A stretch of DNA of 6,494 nucleotides from Rickettsiales bacterium. Its GTDB lineage: Bacteria; Pseudomonadota; Alphaproteobacteria; TMED109. The stretch covers positions 17,541 to 24,034 of the forward strand of contig PBGQ01000033.1 in NCBI GenBank assembly GCA_002720125.1, given 5' to 3'. How positions within the stretch are numbered: position 1 is the first letter of the stretch; each line of letters starts with the position of its first letter. Shown here one piece after another: positions 1-6,013 of this stretch. The translations under genes and the position numbers were made by a program. A model generated the notes under the pieces. It was not told where the DNA came from. It saw only the letters and a list, made by a program, of their open reading frames with translations, and searched no databases.

Positions 1-720
1 ATAGGAGCAATGACATTTGGCACAGAAACTATTAGAAGAGTAGATAAAATAGTTGGGCCAGGAAATGCATATGTTGCTGAAGCAAAAAAACAAGTATTTG
101 GAAATGTTGGAATAGACTCTATTGCAGGACCATCTGAAATTATGATAGTTGCTGATAAAAACAGCAATCCTGAATGGATAGCAATAGATCTTCTTTCGCA
201 AGCAGAACACGACGAAGAAGCAAGTCCTATATTAGTTACTGACTCAGAGAAAATTATAAATGCCGTAAATTTTCATATAAAAAAATTTTTGCAAATCTTA
301 TCTAGAGAAAAAATTGCTAAAGCTAGTTTAAAAACTAATGGGCTTGCTATTTTTATTAAAAGTATAGAAAGCTCTTATAAAATTATAAATAAACTAGCAC
401 CAGAGCACCTGGAAATTATGGTAAAAAATAACACTAATTTAGTTAAAAAAATTAAAAATACAGGAGCTATGTTTATTGGCAACTATTCTCCTGAGTCTCT
501 AGGCGATTATGTGGCAGGACCTAGCCATGTTCTTCCAACTACTGGAAATGCTAGATTTGAGTCAGGTTTGTCCGTTTTAGACTTTTTGAAAAGAACCTCA
601 TATATTGAGGCTACTAAAAAAAGCTTAGCAAAAGTAGTTAACTCTATTGAAACGCTAGCAAACAGTGAAGGGTTAGATGCGCATGCAAAATCAGCAGTCA
701 TTAGATTTCGTAAGGTCTAA
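1..720 (+). CDS. hisD: Histidinol dehydrogenase, C-terminal part (5' end outside window)
   Basis: HisD is the zinc enzyme that oxidises L-histidinol to L-histidine in two NAD-dependent steps, the last reactions of histidine synthesis, in the cytoplasm. The frame is open from base 1, and the codons before the first ATG (Ile-Gly-Ala) already match the family, so that ATG is internal and the gene begins upstream. The 239 residues seen are a little over half of the usual ~430. Visible family signatures are KIVGPGNAYV near the left edge, the zinc/substrate region LLSQAEHDEE (Gln67, His70 of the fragment), APEHLE (Glu135-His136, the catalytic pair), GDYVAGPSHVLPT (Asp169 and His176) and the C-terminal LDAHAKSA (His228). 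Spacing between these residues follows E. coli HisD Gln259/His262/Glu326/His327/Asp360/His367/His419 closely, so the enzyme looks intact. It ends with two consecutive TAA codons, 3 nt before UPF0262, with which it is probably co-transcribed. Confidence 0.97.
   Translation: MGAMTFGTETIRRVDKIVGPGNAYVAEAKKQVFGNVGIDSIAGPSEIMIVADKNSNPEWIAIDLLSQAEHDEEASPILVTDSEKIINAVNFHIKKFLQILSREKIAKASLKTNGLAIFIKSIESSYKIINKLAPEHLEIMVKNNTNLVKKIKNTGAMFIGNYSPESLGDYVAGPSHVLPTTGNARFESGLSVLDFLKRTSYIEATKKSLAKVVNSIETLANSEGLDAHAKSAVIRFRKV
712..715 (+). promoter_or_regulatory. Shine-Dalgarno AAGG for the TTG start of the UPF0262 gene
   Basis: AAGG lies in the last hisD codons, 8 nt before TTG at 724. The downstream protein has no internal methionine and its N-terminus fits the family at this point. 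The site therefore supports a TTG start rather than a missing or later ATG. Confidence 0.5.
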
Positions 721-723
721 TAA

Positions 724-1200
724 TTGGAAAAAAATACCTTTTTCATAAAAGAAGCAACAGTAGACGAAAGCAATTTAATTTCTTGGAATCCTGAATTGGA
801 GCAGGAAAGAAATTCGGCTCTTTTTGACCTGATAAATACAGGTTTTTTTAAACTAAAGAATAAAAATACTGGACCCTATAAAATCAAAATTAGGTTATTT
901 GAATGGAAATTATTTATTAAGGTATTTGATTGTTTTGATAATAGCGAAATTGAGGTCAAATCTTCTTTAAGTAGTATTAGAAGAACAATAAGAGACTACC
1001 AGATTGTATGCGAAAATTATATAGATGCTATTAAAACAGCACCTCTAAAAAAAATAGAAGCTATTGATGTGGGAAGAAGAACCATTCATGATGAAGGAGC
1101 TATTTTACTTCAAGAATTAGTTTGCGATAAAATAGAAATAGATATTGAGTCTGCAAGAAGACTATTTACTCTTATTAGTATTATTTCTTCTAAAATATAA
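724..1200 (+). CDS. UPF0262 family protein of unknown function
   Basis: This 158-residue soluble protein belongs to UPF0262, a family of about this length that I know only from Alphaproteobacteria and whose function is not established. Recognition rests on ERNSALFDLI near residue 28, the GPYKIKIRLFEWKLFIKVFD block (about 51-70), SSLSSIRRTIRDYQIVCENY (about 80-99), the strongly conserved IEAIDVGRRTIHDEGA (about 112-127) and the terminal IESARRLFTLI. No signal peptide or membrane segment is visible. The start is TTG at 724: there is no other methionine in the protein, AAGG sits 8 nt upstream, and the frame is closed just upstream by the hisD stop codons. The gene follows hisD by 3 nt, the usual alphaproteobacterial neighbourhood, so it is probably expressed from the his transcript. 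In many relatives a low-molecular-weight phosphatase gene stands between this gene and infA; it is absent here. Family assignment is firm, function unknown. Confidence 0.9.
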   Translation: MEKNTFFIKEATVDESNLISWNPELEQERNSALFDLINTGFFKLKNKNTGPYKIKIRLFEWKLFIKVFDCFDNSEIEVKSSLSSIRRTIRDYQIVCENYIDAIKTAPLKKIEAIDVGRRTIHDEGAILLQELVCDKIEIDIESARRLFTLISIISSKI

Positions 1201-1204
1201 ATGC

Positions 1205-1233
1205 TTGACCAAACTAACTTTAAATATCATTCT
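1205..1233 (+). promoter_or_regulatory. Possible promoter upstream of infA
   Basis: TTGACC at 1205-1210 matches five of six bases of the sigma70 -35 consensus and is preceded by C, giving the CTTGAC form. The hexamer 17 nt downstream (CATTCT, 1228-1233) matches only three of six, though it keeps the A at position 2 and T at position 6. A better -10 match, TATCAT at 1225-1230, is only 14 nt away. Transcription would begin near 1240, giving a leader of about 11 nt. The 50-nt gap is the largest in the upstream cluster, which fits a promoter here, but read-through from hisD may suffice. Confidence 0.33.
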
Positions 1234-1250
1234 TATTAAAAAGAGGTTAT

Positions 1251-1472
1251 ATGACAAAAGAGGATGTATTAGAGTATGAAGGAACTGTTCTGGAAATACT
1301 ACCTAATGCAATGTTTAAGGTAAAGCTAGAAGAGAATAATCATGAAATACTTGCCCATACAGCAGGTAGAATGAGAAAGCACAGGATAAGAATTTTGGCA
1401 GGTGATAAAGTTACTGTTGAAATGTCAACATATGATCTAACTAAGGGTAGAATTATCTTTAGACACAAATAA
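1251..1472 (+). CDS. infA: Translation initiation factor IF-1
   Basis: IF-1 binds the 30S A site during initiation and works with IF-2 and IF-3 to select the initiator tRNA. The 73-residue product is a single S1-type OB fold, matching the usual 72 residues. Family blocks are all present: [25 protein letters not shown] (first strands), [24 protein letters not shown] (30S-binding basic stretch) and [18 protein letters not shown] at the C-terminus. The acidic turn at residues 27-30 (EENN) seems one residue longer than in most relatives I recall, and the end reads FRHK instead of the usual YRFK. ATG at 1251 is preceded by AGAGG at 1242-1246, a strong ribosome site 4 nt away. maf begins 1 nt after the stop codon, so the two are almost certainly translated from one mRNA; infA followed by maf is a common alphaproteobacterial pair. 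Confidence 0.97.
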   Translation: MTKEDVLEYEGTVLEILPNAMFKVKLEENNHEILAHTAGRMRKHRIRILAGDKVTVEMSTYDLTKGRIIFRHK

Positions 1473-1473
1473 A

Positions 1474-2052
1474 TTGGAAAAAAAAAGAAAAATAGTTTTA
1501 GCTTCTGCTTCAATAAATAGAGACCTTCTTCTAAGGAAGTTATGTGATAATTATGAAATATTTAAACCAGATATAGATGAAACCTTTAAAGATAGTGATA
1601 ACCCTATAAGCATAGTAAAAAGGTTTTCTTTTTTAAAAGCTAAAAAGGCAAAGAAAAAATATAAAAATAGTTTTATTATCTCAGCAGATACAGTAGTTTA
1701 CTCAAGAAAAAAAATCATTGATAAAACCAATAATAAAGAAATCGCCATTGAAAATTTAAAAAAACTCTCTGGAAGAAGTCACAAAGTATATACTGGTTTA
1801 ACTTTTATTAGTGATAATAATAATATTTATAACTCAATCACAAAAACAATTATTAAATTTAAAAATTTAGAAGAAAAAGAAATTCTTAGATATATTAAAA
1901 CTGAGGAATGGAAAGGGTGTGCAGGGTCTTATGCTATACAAGGTTCTGCTGAAGTCTTTATTAAATTTTTATCGGGATCTTACAGTAATGTAGTTGGTCT
2001 ACCGCTTTACGAAGTAAATAAATTAATTAAAAAATATAACCTTTATAAATGA
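1474..2052 (+). CDS. maf: Maf-family nucleoside triphosphate pyrophosphatase, probable dTTP/UTP type
   Basis: Maf proteins hydrolyse nucleoside triphosphates to monophosphates plus pyrophosphate and are thought to clear unwanted or modified nucleotides. The 192-residue length is normal. Signatures in order are the N-terminal loop LASASINR (9-16), DIDET (33-37), SADTVV (70-75, with Asp72 the likely catalytic acid), LSGRSHKVYTGL (98-109), GSYAIQG (151-157) and SGSYSNVVGLPL (167-178). Arg16, Thr73 and Gln156 match the Arg/Thr/Gln set I associate with the YhdE (dTTP/UTP) branch rather than the YceF (7-methyl-GTP) branch; the substrate is inference. The N-terminal loop reads SINR where most members have SPxR. 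The start is TTG at 1474, 1 nt after the infA stop; there is no other methionine in the protein and the start lies just before the first conserved strand. No clear Shine-Dalgarno is seen, so translation is probably coupled to infA. The 3' end overlaps rlmE by ATGA. Confidence 0.94.
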   Translation: MEKKRKIVLASASINRDLLLRKLCDNYEIFKPDIDETFKDSDNPISIVKRFSFLKAKKAKKKYKNSFIISADTVVYSRKKIIDKTNNKEIAIENLKKLSGRSHKVYTGLTFISDNNNIYNSITKTIIKFKNLEEKEILRYIKTEEWKGCAGSYAIQGSAEVFIKFLSGSYSNVVGLPLYEVNKLIKKYNLYK

Positions 2053-2675
2053 AAAAAAACACACACAGTCAAAATTTATGGCTTCAAAGAAAAAAAAAAG
2101 ATAACTACTTCATAGCCGCAAAAAAGGAAGGTTACAGGAGTAGAGCCGCATATAAACTTTTAGAAATTAATAAAAAATATAATTTAATTAAAAAAAATAT
2201 AAATGTTATCGATTTAGGCGCTAGTCCCGGAGGATGGAGTCAAGTACTTTCTCATATTTTATCAAATTCAAAATCTAAAATTTATGCCGTAGATCAAAAT
2301 AATATTGAACCAATAGAAAATGTTAAGTTTATTAAAAAAAAAATAGAGGACTTAGATGATCAATTTCTGAAAAATGGAACTTTGCATAATATTAGTTTAA
2401 TAGTTTCAGATTTAGCTCCTAATTCGACAGGACATAAATTTACGGATCAGGCCAGGTCAGAAATACTTTGTTATAAAGTTTTAGCATTTTCAAAAAAATG
2501 TTTACTAAAGAATGGAAATCTTGTGTGTAAGTTTTTAAGAGGTGAAGGTGAAAGAAAATTTATAGAAGAAGCAAAAAAAAACTTTTCAAAAGTTGAATTT
2601 TTTAAACCTCAATCTAGCAGAAATATCTCTAAAGAAATATATGTAATTTGCATATCTTTTAATAATTTACAGTAA
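2049..2675 (+). CDS. rlmE: 23S rRNA (uridine-2552-2'-O)-methyltransferase
   Basis: RlmE (FtsJ/RrmJ) uses S-adenosylmethionine to methylate the 2'-OH of U2552 in the A loop of 23S rRNA, a late step in 50S assembly. The 208-residue product is a complete single Rossmann-fold enzyme. The K-D-K-E catalytic tetrad is present at Lys36 (SRAAYKLLEI), Asp121 (VSDLAPNSTGH), Lys161 (VCKFLRGEGE) and Glu196 (SKEIYVI), with spacing like E. coli Lys38/Asp124/Lys164/Glu199. The SAM-binding loop is VIDLGASPGGWSQ (53-65), and AVDQ (80-83) supplies the acidic residue at the end of strand 2. The N-terminal basic segment (KKKDNYFIAAKKEGYRSRAAYK) fits RNA binding. ATG at 2049 overlaps the maf stop as ATGA with no clear Shine-Dalgarno, so translation is probably coupled. 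A10 runs occur at 2090-2099 and 2334-2343. The last codons carry the -35 element of the guaB promoter. Confidence 0.96.
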   Translation: MKKNTHSQNLWLQRKKKDNYFIAAKKEGYRSRAAYKLLEINKKYNLIKKNINVIDLGASPGGWSQVLSHILSNSKSKIYAVDQNNIEPIENVKFIKKKIEDLDDQFLKNGTLHNISLIVSDLAPNSTGHKFTDQARSEILCYKVLAFSKKCLLKNGNLVCKFLRGEGERKFIEEAKKNFSKVEFFKPQSSRNISKEIYVICISFNNLQ

Positions 2676-2694
2676 TTAAAATTATTATTACAAT
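2666..2694 (+). promoter_or_regulatory. Probable sigma70-type promoter of guaB
   Basis: TTTACA at 2666-2671 and TACAAT at 2689-2694 each match five of six consensus bases and are separated by exactly 17 nt. The -35 element lies inside the last two rlmE codons and overlaps into its stop codon region. Transcription would start near 2700-2702, leaving only about 10 nt before the guaB ATG. The AGGA ribosome site (2700-2703) would then sit at the extreme 5' end of the mRNA. This would give guaB-rsmB its own promoter in addition to read-through from the infA cluster. A chance match in A+T-rich DNA remains possible. Confidence 0.55.
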
Positions 2695-2710
2695 TAATTA
2701 GGAAAAAACG

Positions 2711-4174
2711 ATGAAATTAGAAGAAGCACTCACATTTGATGACATACTAATAAAACCCGATTTATCTAAAGTTTTGCCAAAAGAAGTAAATACAGAAACC
2801 AAATTCTCAAGAGAAATTAATATTAATATACCACTAGTATCTGCTGCAATGGATACAGTAACAGAAGCTAAGTTAGCAATATCAGTAGCTCAAAGTGGTG
2901 GAATCGGAGTGATTCATAAAAATAATTCTATTGAACAACAAGCTTCAGAAATTATAAAAGTTAAAAAATATGAGTCTGGAACTGTAGTTGATCCAGTTAC
3001 TATTTCTTTAGACGATAATCTAGAAAAATTATTGGAGTTAAAAAAAAAATTTAATATTTCAGGCTTTCCAGTTGTGGATACAAATAAAAAGGTTGTAGGA
3101 ATTATAACGAATAGAGATGTAAGATTTGCTAAAAATAATAAGCAACCTGTAAAAGAGCTAATGACAAGCTCTGAACTAATTACGGTAAAAGAAGGAGTCT
3201 CAAAGAGTCAAGCATTGGAGATTCTTCATAATAAAAAAATAGAGAAATTAATAATAGTAGATGAGGACCACAAATGCGTTGGACTTGTTACTGTCACCGA
3301 TATAGAAAAGTCACAAAAATATCCTTTAGCAACAAAAGATAATATAGGAAGGCTAAGAGTTGGAGCAGCAACAGGAGTAGGAAGTGAAGGTATTAAAAGA
3401 GCAGAGGAAATAGTTAAGGCAGGAGCGGATGCATTAGTTTTAGATACCGCGCATGGACATTCTTCTAGAGTATTAGATACGATAAAAGAAATAAAGAAAA
3501 AATTTAAAGATACAATACAAGTTATTGCAGGGAACGTAGCAACAATAGATGCTGCTAAATATTTGATAGACGAAGGAGTAGATGGAATAAAAGTAGGAAT
3601 TGGACCGGGTTCAATATGTACAACTAGAATAATTGCAGGAGTAGGTGTTCCGCAATTTAGTGCAATATACGATATATATCAGGCTTTAAAAGTAAAAAGC
3701 ATTCCTATAATAGCAGATGGAGGTATTAGATATTCAGGAGATGTTGCAAAAGCTATAGGAGCAGGAGCTGACTCTGTCATGATAGGTTCTCTTTTAGCCG
3801 GAACAGAGGAGTCTCCAGGAGACGTATTTTTGTATCAAGGTAGGTCTTATAAATCTTATAGAGGCATGGGATCCTTAGCTGCAATGGAAAAAGGTTCATC
3901 GGATAGATATTTTCAACAGGATTTACAAGATAAGCTAAAATTAATTCCTGAGGGCGTTGAAGGCAGAGTTCCTTTTAAAGGAGCATGCTCTGAAGTAATA
4001 TTTCAATTAGTTGGTGGGCTTAGAGCTGCTATGGGTTATACTGGTAATGAAACCATATTAGAAATGAAAAAAAATTGTAAATTTATTAAAATTACAGCAG
4101 CTGGCTTCAAGGAAAGTCATATCCATGATATTACTGTTACTAGAGAGGCACCTAATTATAAGACTGAAAGATAG
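2711..4174 (+). CDS. guaB: Inosine-5'-monophosphate dehydrogenase
   Basis: GuaB oxidises IMP to XMP with NAD, the first committed step to GMP. The 487-residue protein is full length. Residues 1 to about 90 and about 205 onward form the TIM barrel ([37 protein letters not shown]). Residues about 92-203 hold a CBS pair (Bateman module), with [20 protein letters not shown] in the first and [21 protein letters not shown] in the second; such modules bind purine nucleotides and usually regulate the enzyme. The catalytic loop [11 protein letters not shown] contains Cys303, [11 protein letters not shown] binds the IMP phosphate region, the flap is RGMGS (384-388), and Arg399-Tyr400 is the expected water-activating dyad. 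[12 protein letters not shown] follows. ATG at 2711 has AGGA 7 nt upstream and the N-terminus matches relatives. An A10 run lies at 3040-3049. rsmB starts 1 nt after the TAG stop, so the two are one operon. Confidence 0.98.
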   Translation: MKLEEALTFDDILIKPDLSKVLPKEVNTETKFSREININIPLVSAAMDTVTEAKLAISVAQSGGIGVIHKNNSIEQQASEIIKVKKYESGTVVDPVTISLDDNLEKLLELKKKFNISGFPVVDTNKKVVGIITNRDVRFAKNNKQPVKELMTSSELITVKEGVSKSQALEILHNKKIEKLIIVDEDHKCVGLVTVTDIEKSQKYPLATKDNIGRLRVGAATGVGSEGIKRAEEIVKAGADALVLDTAHGHSSRVLDTIKEIKKKFKDTIQVIAGNVATIDAAKYLIDEGVDGIKVGIGPGSICTTRIIAGVGVPQFSAIYDIYQALKVKSIPIIADGGIRYSGDVAKAIGAGADSVMIGSLLAGTEESPGDVFLYQGRSYKSYRGMGSLAAMEKGSSDRYFQQDLQDKLKLIPEGVEGRVPFKGACSEVIFQLVGGLRAAMGYTGNETILEMKKNCKFIKITAAGFKESHIHDITVTREAPNYKTER

Positions 4175-4175
4175 T

Positions 4176-5432
4176 ATGAAAAAAGGTGCTATCCTCTCGT
4201 CTAGTGTAGAAATTTTAAATAATATATTAAATACTAATTTGAAAGCAAATATACTAGTAAATAATTACTTTAGAAAAAATAAATTTATTGGATCAAAAGA
4301 TAAGAAATCCATTAGTAATCTAGTTTTCAATTATCTAAAAAGTTATTTTTCCTTAAAGTTAATTTTTGAAAAAGAGAACATTAATTTTTCAACAAGAAAT
4401 AGTTTATTATTTTTTTTTTTTAAAAAATCTAGAAAAGAAGAATTAAATGATATTTACGATGGAAAATACTCATTAAAGCCAGAGGTAGATGATAAAAAAA
4501 TCTTTGAAATTAGTAATAAAATAAATACAAAAATAATCCCGATATTTCCGGAATGGATTACCAAAAAAAACTATTTTTTTTCCACAAAGCACAGCAAAAA
4601 TAAATTTTTAGCTTCTATTATGCATGAGCCAAAGTTTGATCTAAGGATTGATAATACTTTATATACTAGAAATTATGTAATTAAAAAATTAAGAGAAGAA
4701 AACATAAGTGCTTCTAAATGTATTACTTCTCCTTTAGGAATTACATTAAAAAAACGTTTGCCTGAAAAAATTTTAAATAATATAAAAAATAATTATTTTG
4801 AAATACAAGACGAAGGTTCACAAATAGTTACTTTATTGATAGAAGCAAAGGAAGGAAATGCCATTCTAGATTATTGTGCAGGTAGAGGAACGAAAACTCT
4901 TGCTCTTTACAATCAAATACACAAGAAAGAAGGAATATATGTTAATGAAACAGATAAAAAAAGATTAAATTTTCTTAGAAGAAGACTCAAGAAGAAAAAA
5001 ATAAATAATATAAAATTTTTTAATCACTCAAAAGCATATGAGGAACATTTTGATATAATAGTTTTAGATGTGCCATGTTCTGGAAGCGGAATTTGGAGAA
5101 GAAGACCAGAAAATTTTATTAGACTAAATAAAAAAAATCTAGACAACTACAAAAATATGCAAAGCAATATACTTAATAAGGCAGTAAAATATTGCAAAAA
5201 AGGAGGCATTATTGTCTACATAACTTGTTCGATATTAAAAGATGAAAATGAGCAACAAATCGAAAAATTTTTACGTCAAAATATAAATTTTATAACCATT
5301 GATTTATTAGGATCTTTAAGGAAGTTTGTAGAAGTACAAAAAGAAAATAAAAAACTAAAATGGTTTACATTAATGCCTGATACTATTATGTCAGATGGTT
5401 TTTTTATTTGTAAGCTAAAAAAAAATATTTGA
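4176..5432 (+). CDS. rsmB: 16S rRNA (cytosine-967-C5)-methyltransferase
   Basis: RsmB methylates C5 of cytosine 967 in 16S rRNA using S-adenosylmethionine. The 418-residue product has an N-terminal NusB-like RNA-binding domain (about 1-140) and a C-terminal NOL1/NOP2/Sun methyltransferase domain. Seen in order are QDEGSQ (211-216), motif I ILDYCAGRGTKTLAL (230-244), the acidic VNETD (256-260), motif IV LDVPCSGSGIWRRRPEN (297-312, Cys301), motif VI YITCSILKDENEQQ (348-361, Cys351 the probable catalytic cysteine) and the C-terminal MSDGFF. Motif I is unusual, with RGT where relatives mostly have a Gly-Gly. An in-frame ATG exists 51 nt earlier, but MKKGAILSSSVEILNN matches the alphaproteobacterial N-terminus (MRPGARL...IEVLDE) and the residues before it overlap guaB, so 4176 is chosen. 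GAAAG at 4166-4170 is a weak ribosome site. A T12 run (4410-4421) encodes four phenylalanines in the less conserved domain. A terminator follows the gene. Confidence 0.94.
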   Translation: MKKGAILSSSVEILNNILNTNLKANILVNNYFRKNKFIGSKDKKSISNLVFNYLKSYFSLKLIFEKENINFSTRNSLLFFFFKKSRKEELNDIYDGKYSLKPEVDDKKIFEISNKINTKIIPIFPEWITKKNYFFSTKHSKNKFLASIMHEPKFDLRIDNTLYTRNYVIKKLREENISASKCITSPLGITLKKRLPEKILNNIKNNYFEIQDEGSQIVTLLIEAKEGNAILDYCAGRGTKTLALYNQIHKKEGIYVNETDKKRLNFLRRRLKKKKINNIKFFNHSKAYEEHFDIIVLDVPCSGSGIWRRRPENFIRLNKKNLDNYKNMQSNILNKAVKYCKKGGIIVYITCSILKDENEQQIEKFLRQNINFITIDLLGSLRKFVEVQKENKKLKWFTLMPDTIMSDGFFICKLKKNI

Positions 5433-5462
5433 GGTAAAATCTCGTTATTTGTTATCAATATC

Positions 5463-5497
5463 ATAGCAATACCTTATAGCTATTTTTTTTTTTTTTT
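5463..5497 (+). terminator. Factor-independent terminator after rsmB (hairpin plus T15)
   Basis: ATAGC (5463-5467) pairs with GCTAT (5479-5483). After one A-A mismatch, ATA (5469-5471) pairs with TAT (5475-5477), leaving a CCT loop. The stem is A/T-rich and has one mismatch, so it is weak, but the T15 tract at 5483-5497 begins right at its foot, which is the geometry of an intrinsic terminator. It lies 30 nt after the rsmB stop codon and would end the guaB-rsmB transcript. A chance T tract in this spacer is the alternative. Confidence 0.62.
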
Positions 5498-5589
5498 CAG
5501 TATTTTGTAAACAAACTAAACATCTAGTTTTAAATATCTTTATTGCAAGGAAGCTACCTTTTGATACTGCAAGTCTTCTTAGGTTTATT

Positions 5590-5608
5590 AAAATTTATGC
5601 TAAATTTT
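5590..5608. repeat. Perfect 8-bp A/T inverted repeat
   Basis: AAAATTTA (5590-5597) and TAAATTTT (5601-5608) are exact reverse complements around a TGC loop. The hairpin contains no G-C pair and has no T tract directly after it, so it is a weak terminator candidate at best. It could equally be a chance product of base composition. Confidence 0.4.
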
Positions 5609-5773
5609 TGATATATTTATTTGTTGTAAATTATTTTTTTATTAAATTTATAATTTCTTTTTAATATTACTTTGATGAAACCTCAAACAACTTTTTATAG
5701 TCTTAAATCAATAAAAAGCATTAATAAATTGTATAAAACACCATAATTTAGTCTTTTTTTCTAAATAATATCA

Positions 5774-5795
5774 ATATTAAAGAGATATTAAAGAT
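5774..5795. repeat. 11-bp tandem direct repeat with TTAA-N7-TTAA spacing
   Basis: ATATTAAAGAG (5774-5784) is followed at once by ATATTAAAGAT (5785-5795), ten of eleven bases identical. The period of about one helical turn places two TTAA half-sites on the same DNA face with seven bases between them. That is the spacing of the CtrA response-regulator site of Alphaproteobacteria. Whether any protein binds here is unknown, and TTAA is common in such A+T-rich DNA. Confidence 0.5.
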
Positions 5796-5973
5796 CTTAA
5801 AAATTAAAAAGAACATAATAAGTATTTAGATTCAATTACTTATCATTTTATATTTATATTTTTTAATACTTTATTTATATAATACATGACTTTAGATATA
5901 TTTTTATATTTGCTAATTATCAATAAACCAGTGATAAAATATAAAAATAGTTTAGCAATTGATGTAGTATTAA

Positions 5974-6001
5974 TTAATAAAATTTAAATAATTGTTATAC
6001 T
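5974..6001 (+). promoter_or_regulatory. Candidate promoter of guaA
   Basis: TATACT at 5996-6001 matches five of six bases of the -10 consensus. TTAATA at 5974-5979, 16 nt upstream, matches four of six bases of the -35 consensus. The predicted transcription start is near 6008, giving a leader of about 35 nt that contains the AAGAG ribosome site. Since a terminator follows rsmB, guaA needs a promoter somewhere in this spacer, and this is the best-placed one I find. The very high A+T content makes false matches likely. Confidence 0.42.
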
Positions 6002-6005
6002 AAAT

Positions 6006-6013
6006 AAACGTTT
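6006..6013. promoter_or_regulatory. AAACGTTT palindrome at the predicted guaA transcription start
   Basis: An exact 8-bp palindrome with a central CG lies in DNA that is otherwise almost G/C-free, about 5 nt after the putative -10 element. AAACGTTT is also the core of the gammaproteobacterial PurR operator, but the flanking GC and GC arms of that operator are not present. An operator role is inference. Confidence 0.25.

Noticed and set aside
507..701. Reverse-strand open frame of 64 codons
   Set aside because: It lies wholly opposite the conserved C-terminal part of hisD and has no recognisable product or ribosome site.
10..720. hisD beginning at the ATG at position 10
   Set aside because: The codons before it continue the conserved family sequence, and about 190 N-terminal residues would be missing. 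The gene is cut by the window edge.
4125..4175. Earlier in-frame ATG for rsmB
   Set aside because: It would add 17 residues unlike the family and overlap guaB by 50 nt. The ATG at 4176 gives the expected N-terminus.
5276..5464. Reverse-strand open frame of 62 codons
   Set aside because: It is mostly opposite the conserved rsmB C-terminus, its low-complexity content reflects A+T bias, and it resembles no family I know.
5504..5515. TTTGT-AA-ACAAA inverted repeat
   Set aside because: Five-base A/T-rich arms just after a T15 tract are easily explained by chance, and there is no promoter context nearby.
5467..5664. 65-codon stop-free forward frame across the spacer
   Set aside because: It lacks a usable start codon, runs through the T15 tract and is mostly Phe/Ile/Leu/Lys as expected from composition. 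It is kept only as part of the G+C-island observation.
5675..5746. 23-codon forward open frame starting MKPQTTFYSL
   Set aside because: It is very short, has no ribosome site and shows no similarity that I recognise.
5886..5987. 33-codon forward open frame starting MTLDIFLYLL, a possible leader peptide before guaA
   Set aside because: It has no Shine-Dalgarno, and frames of this length are expected by chance in 600 bases of this composition. There is no attenuator-like structure after it.
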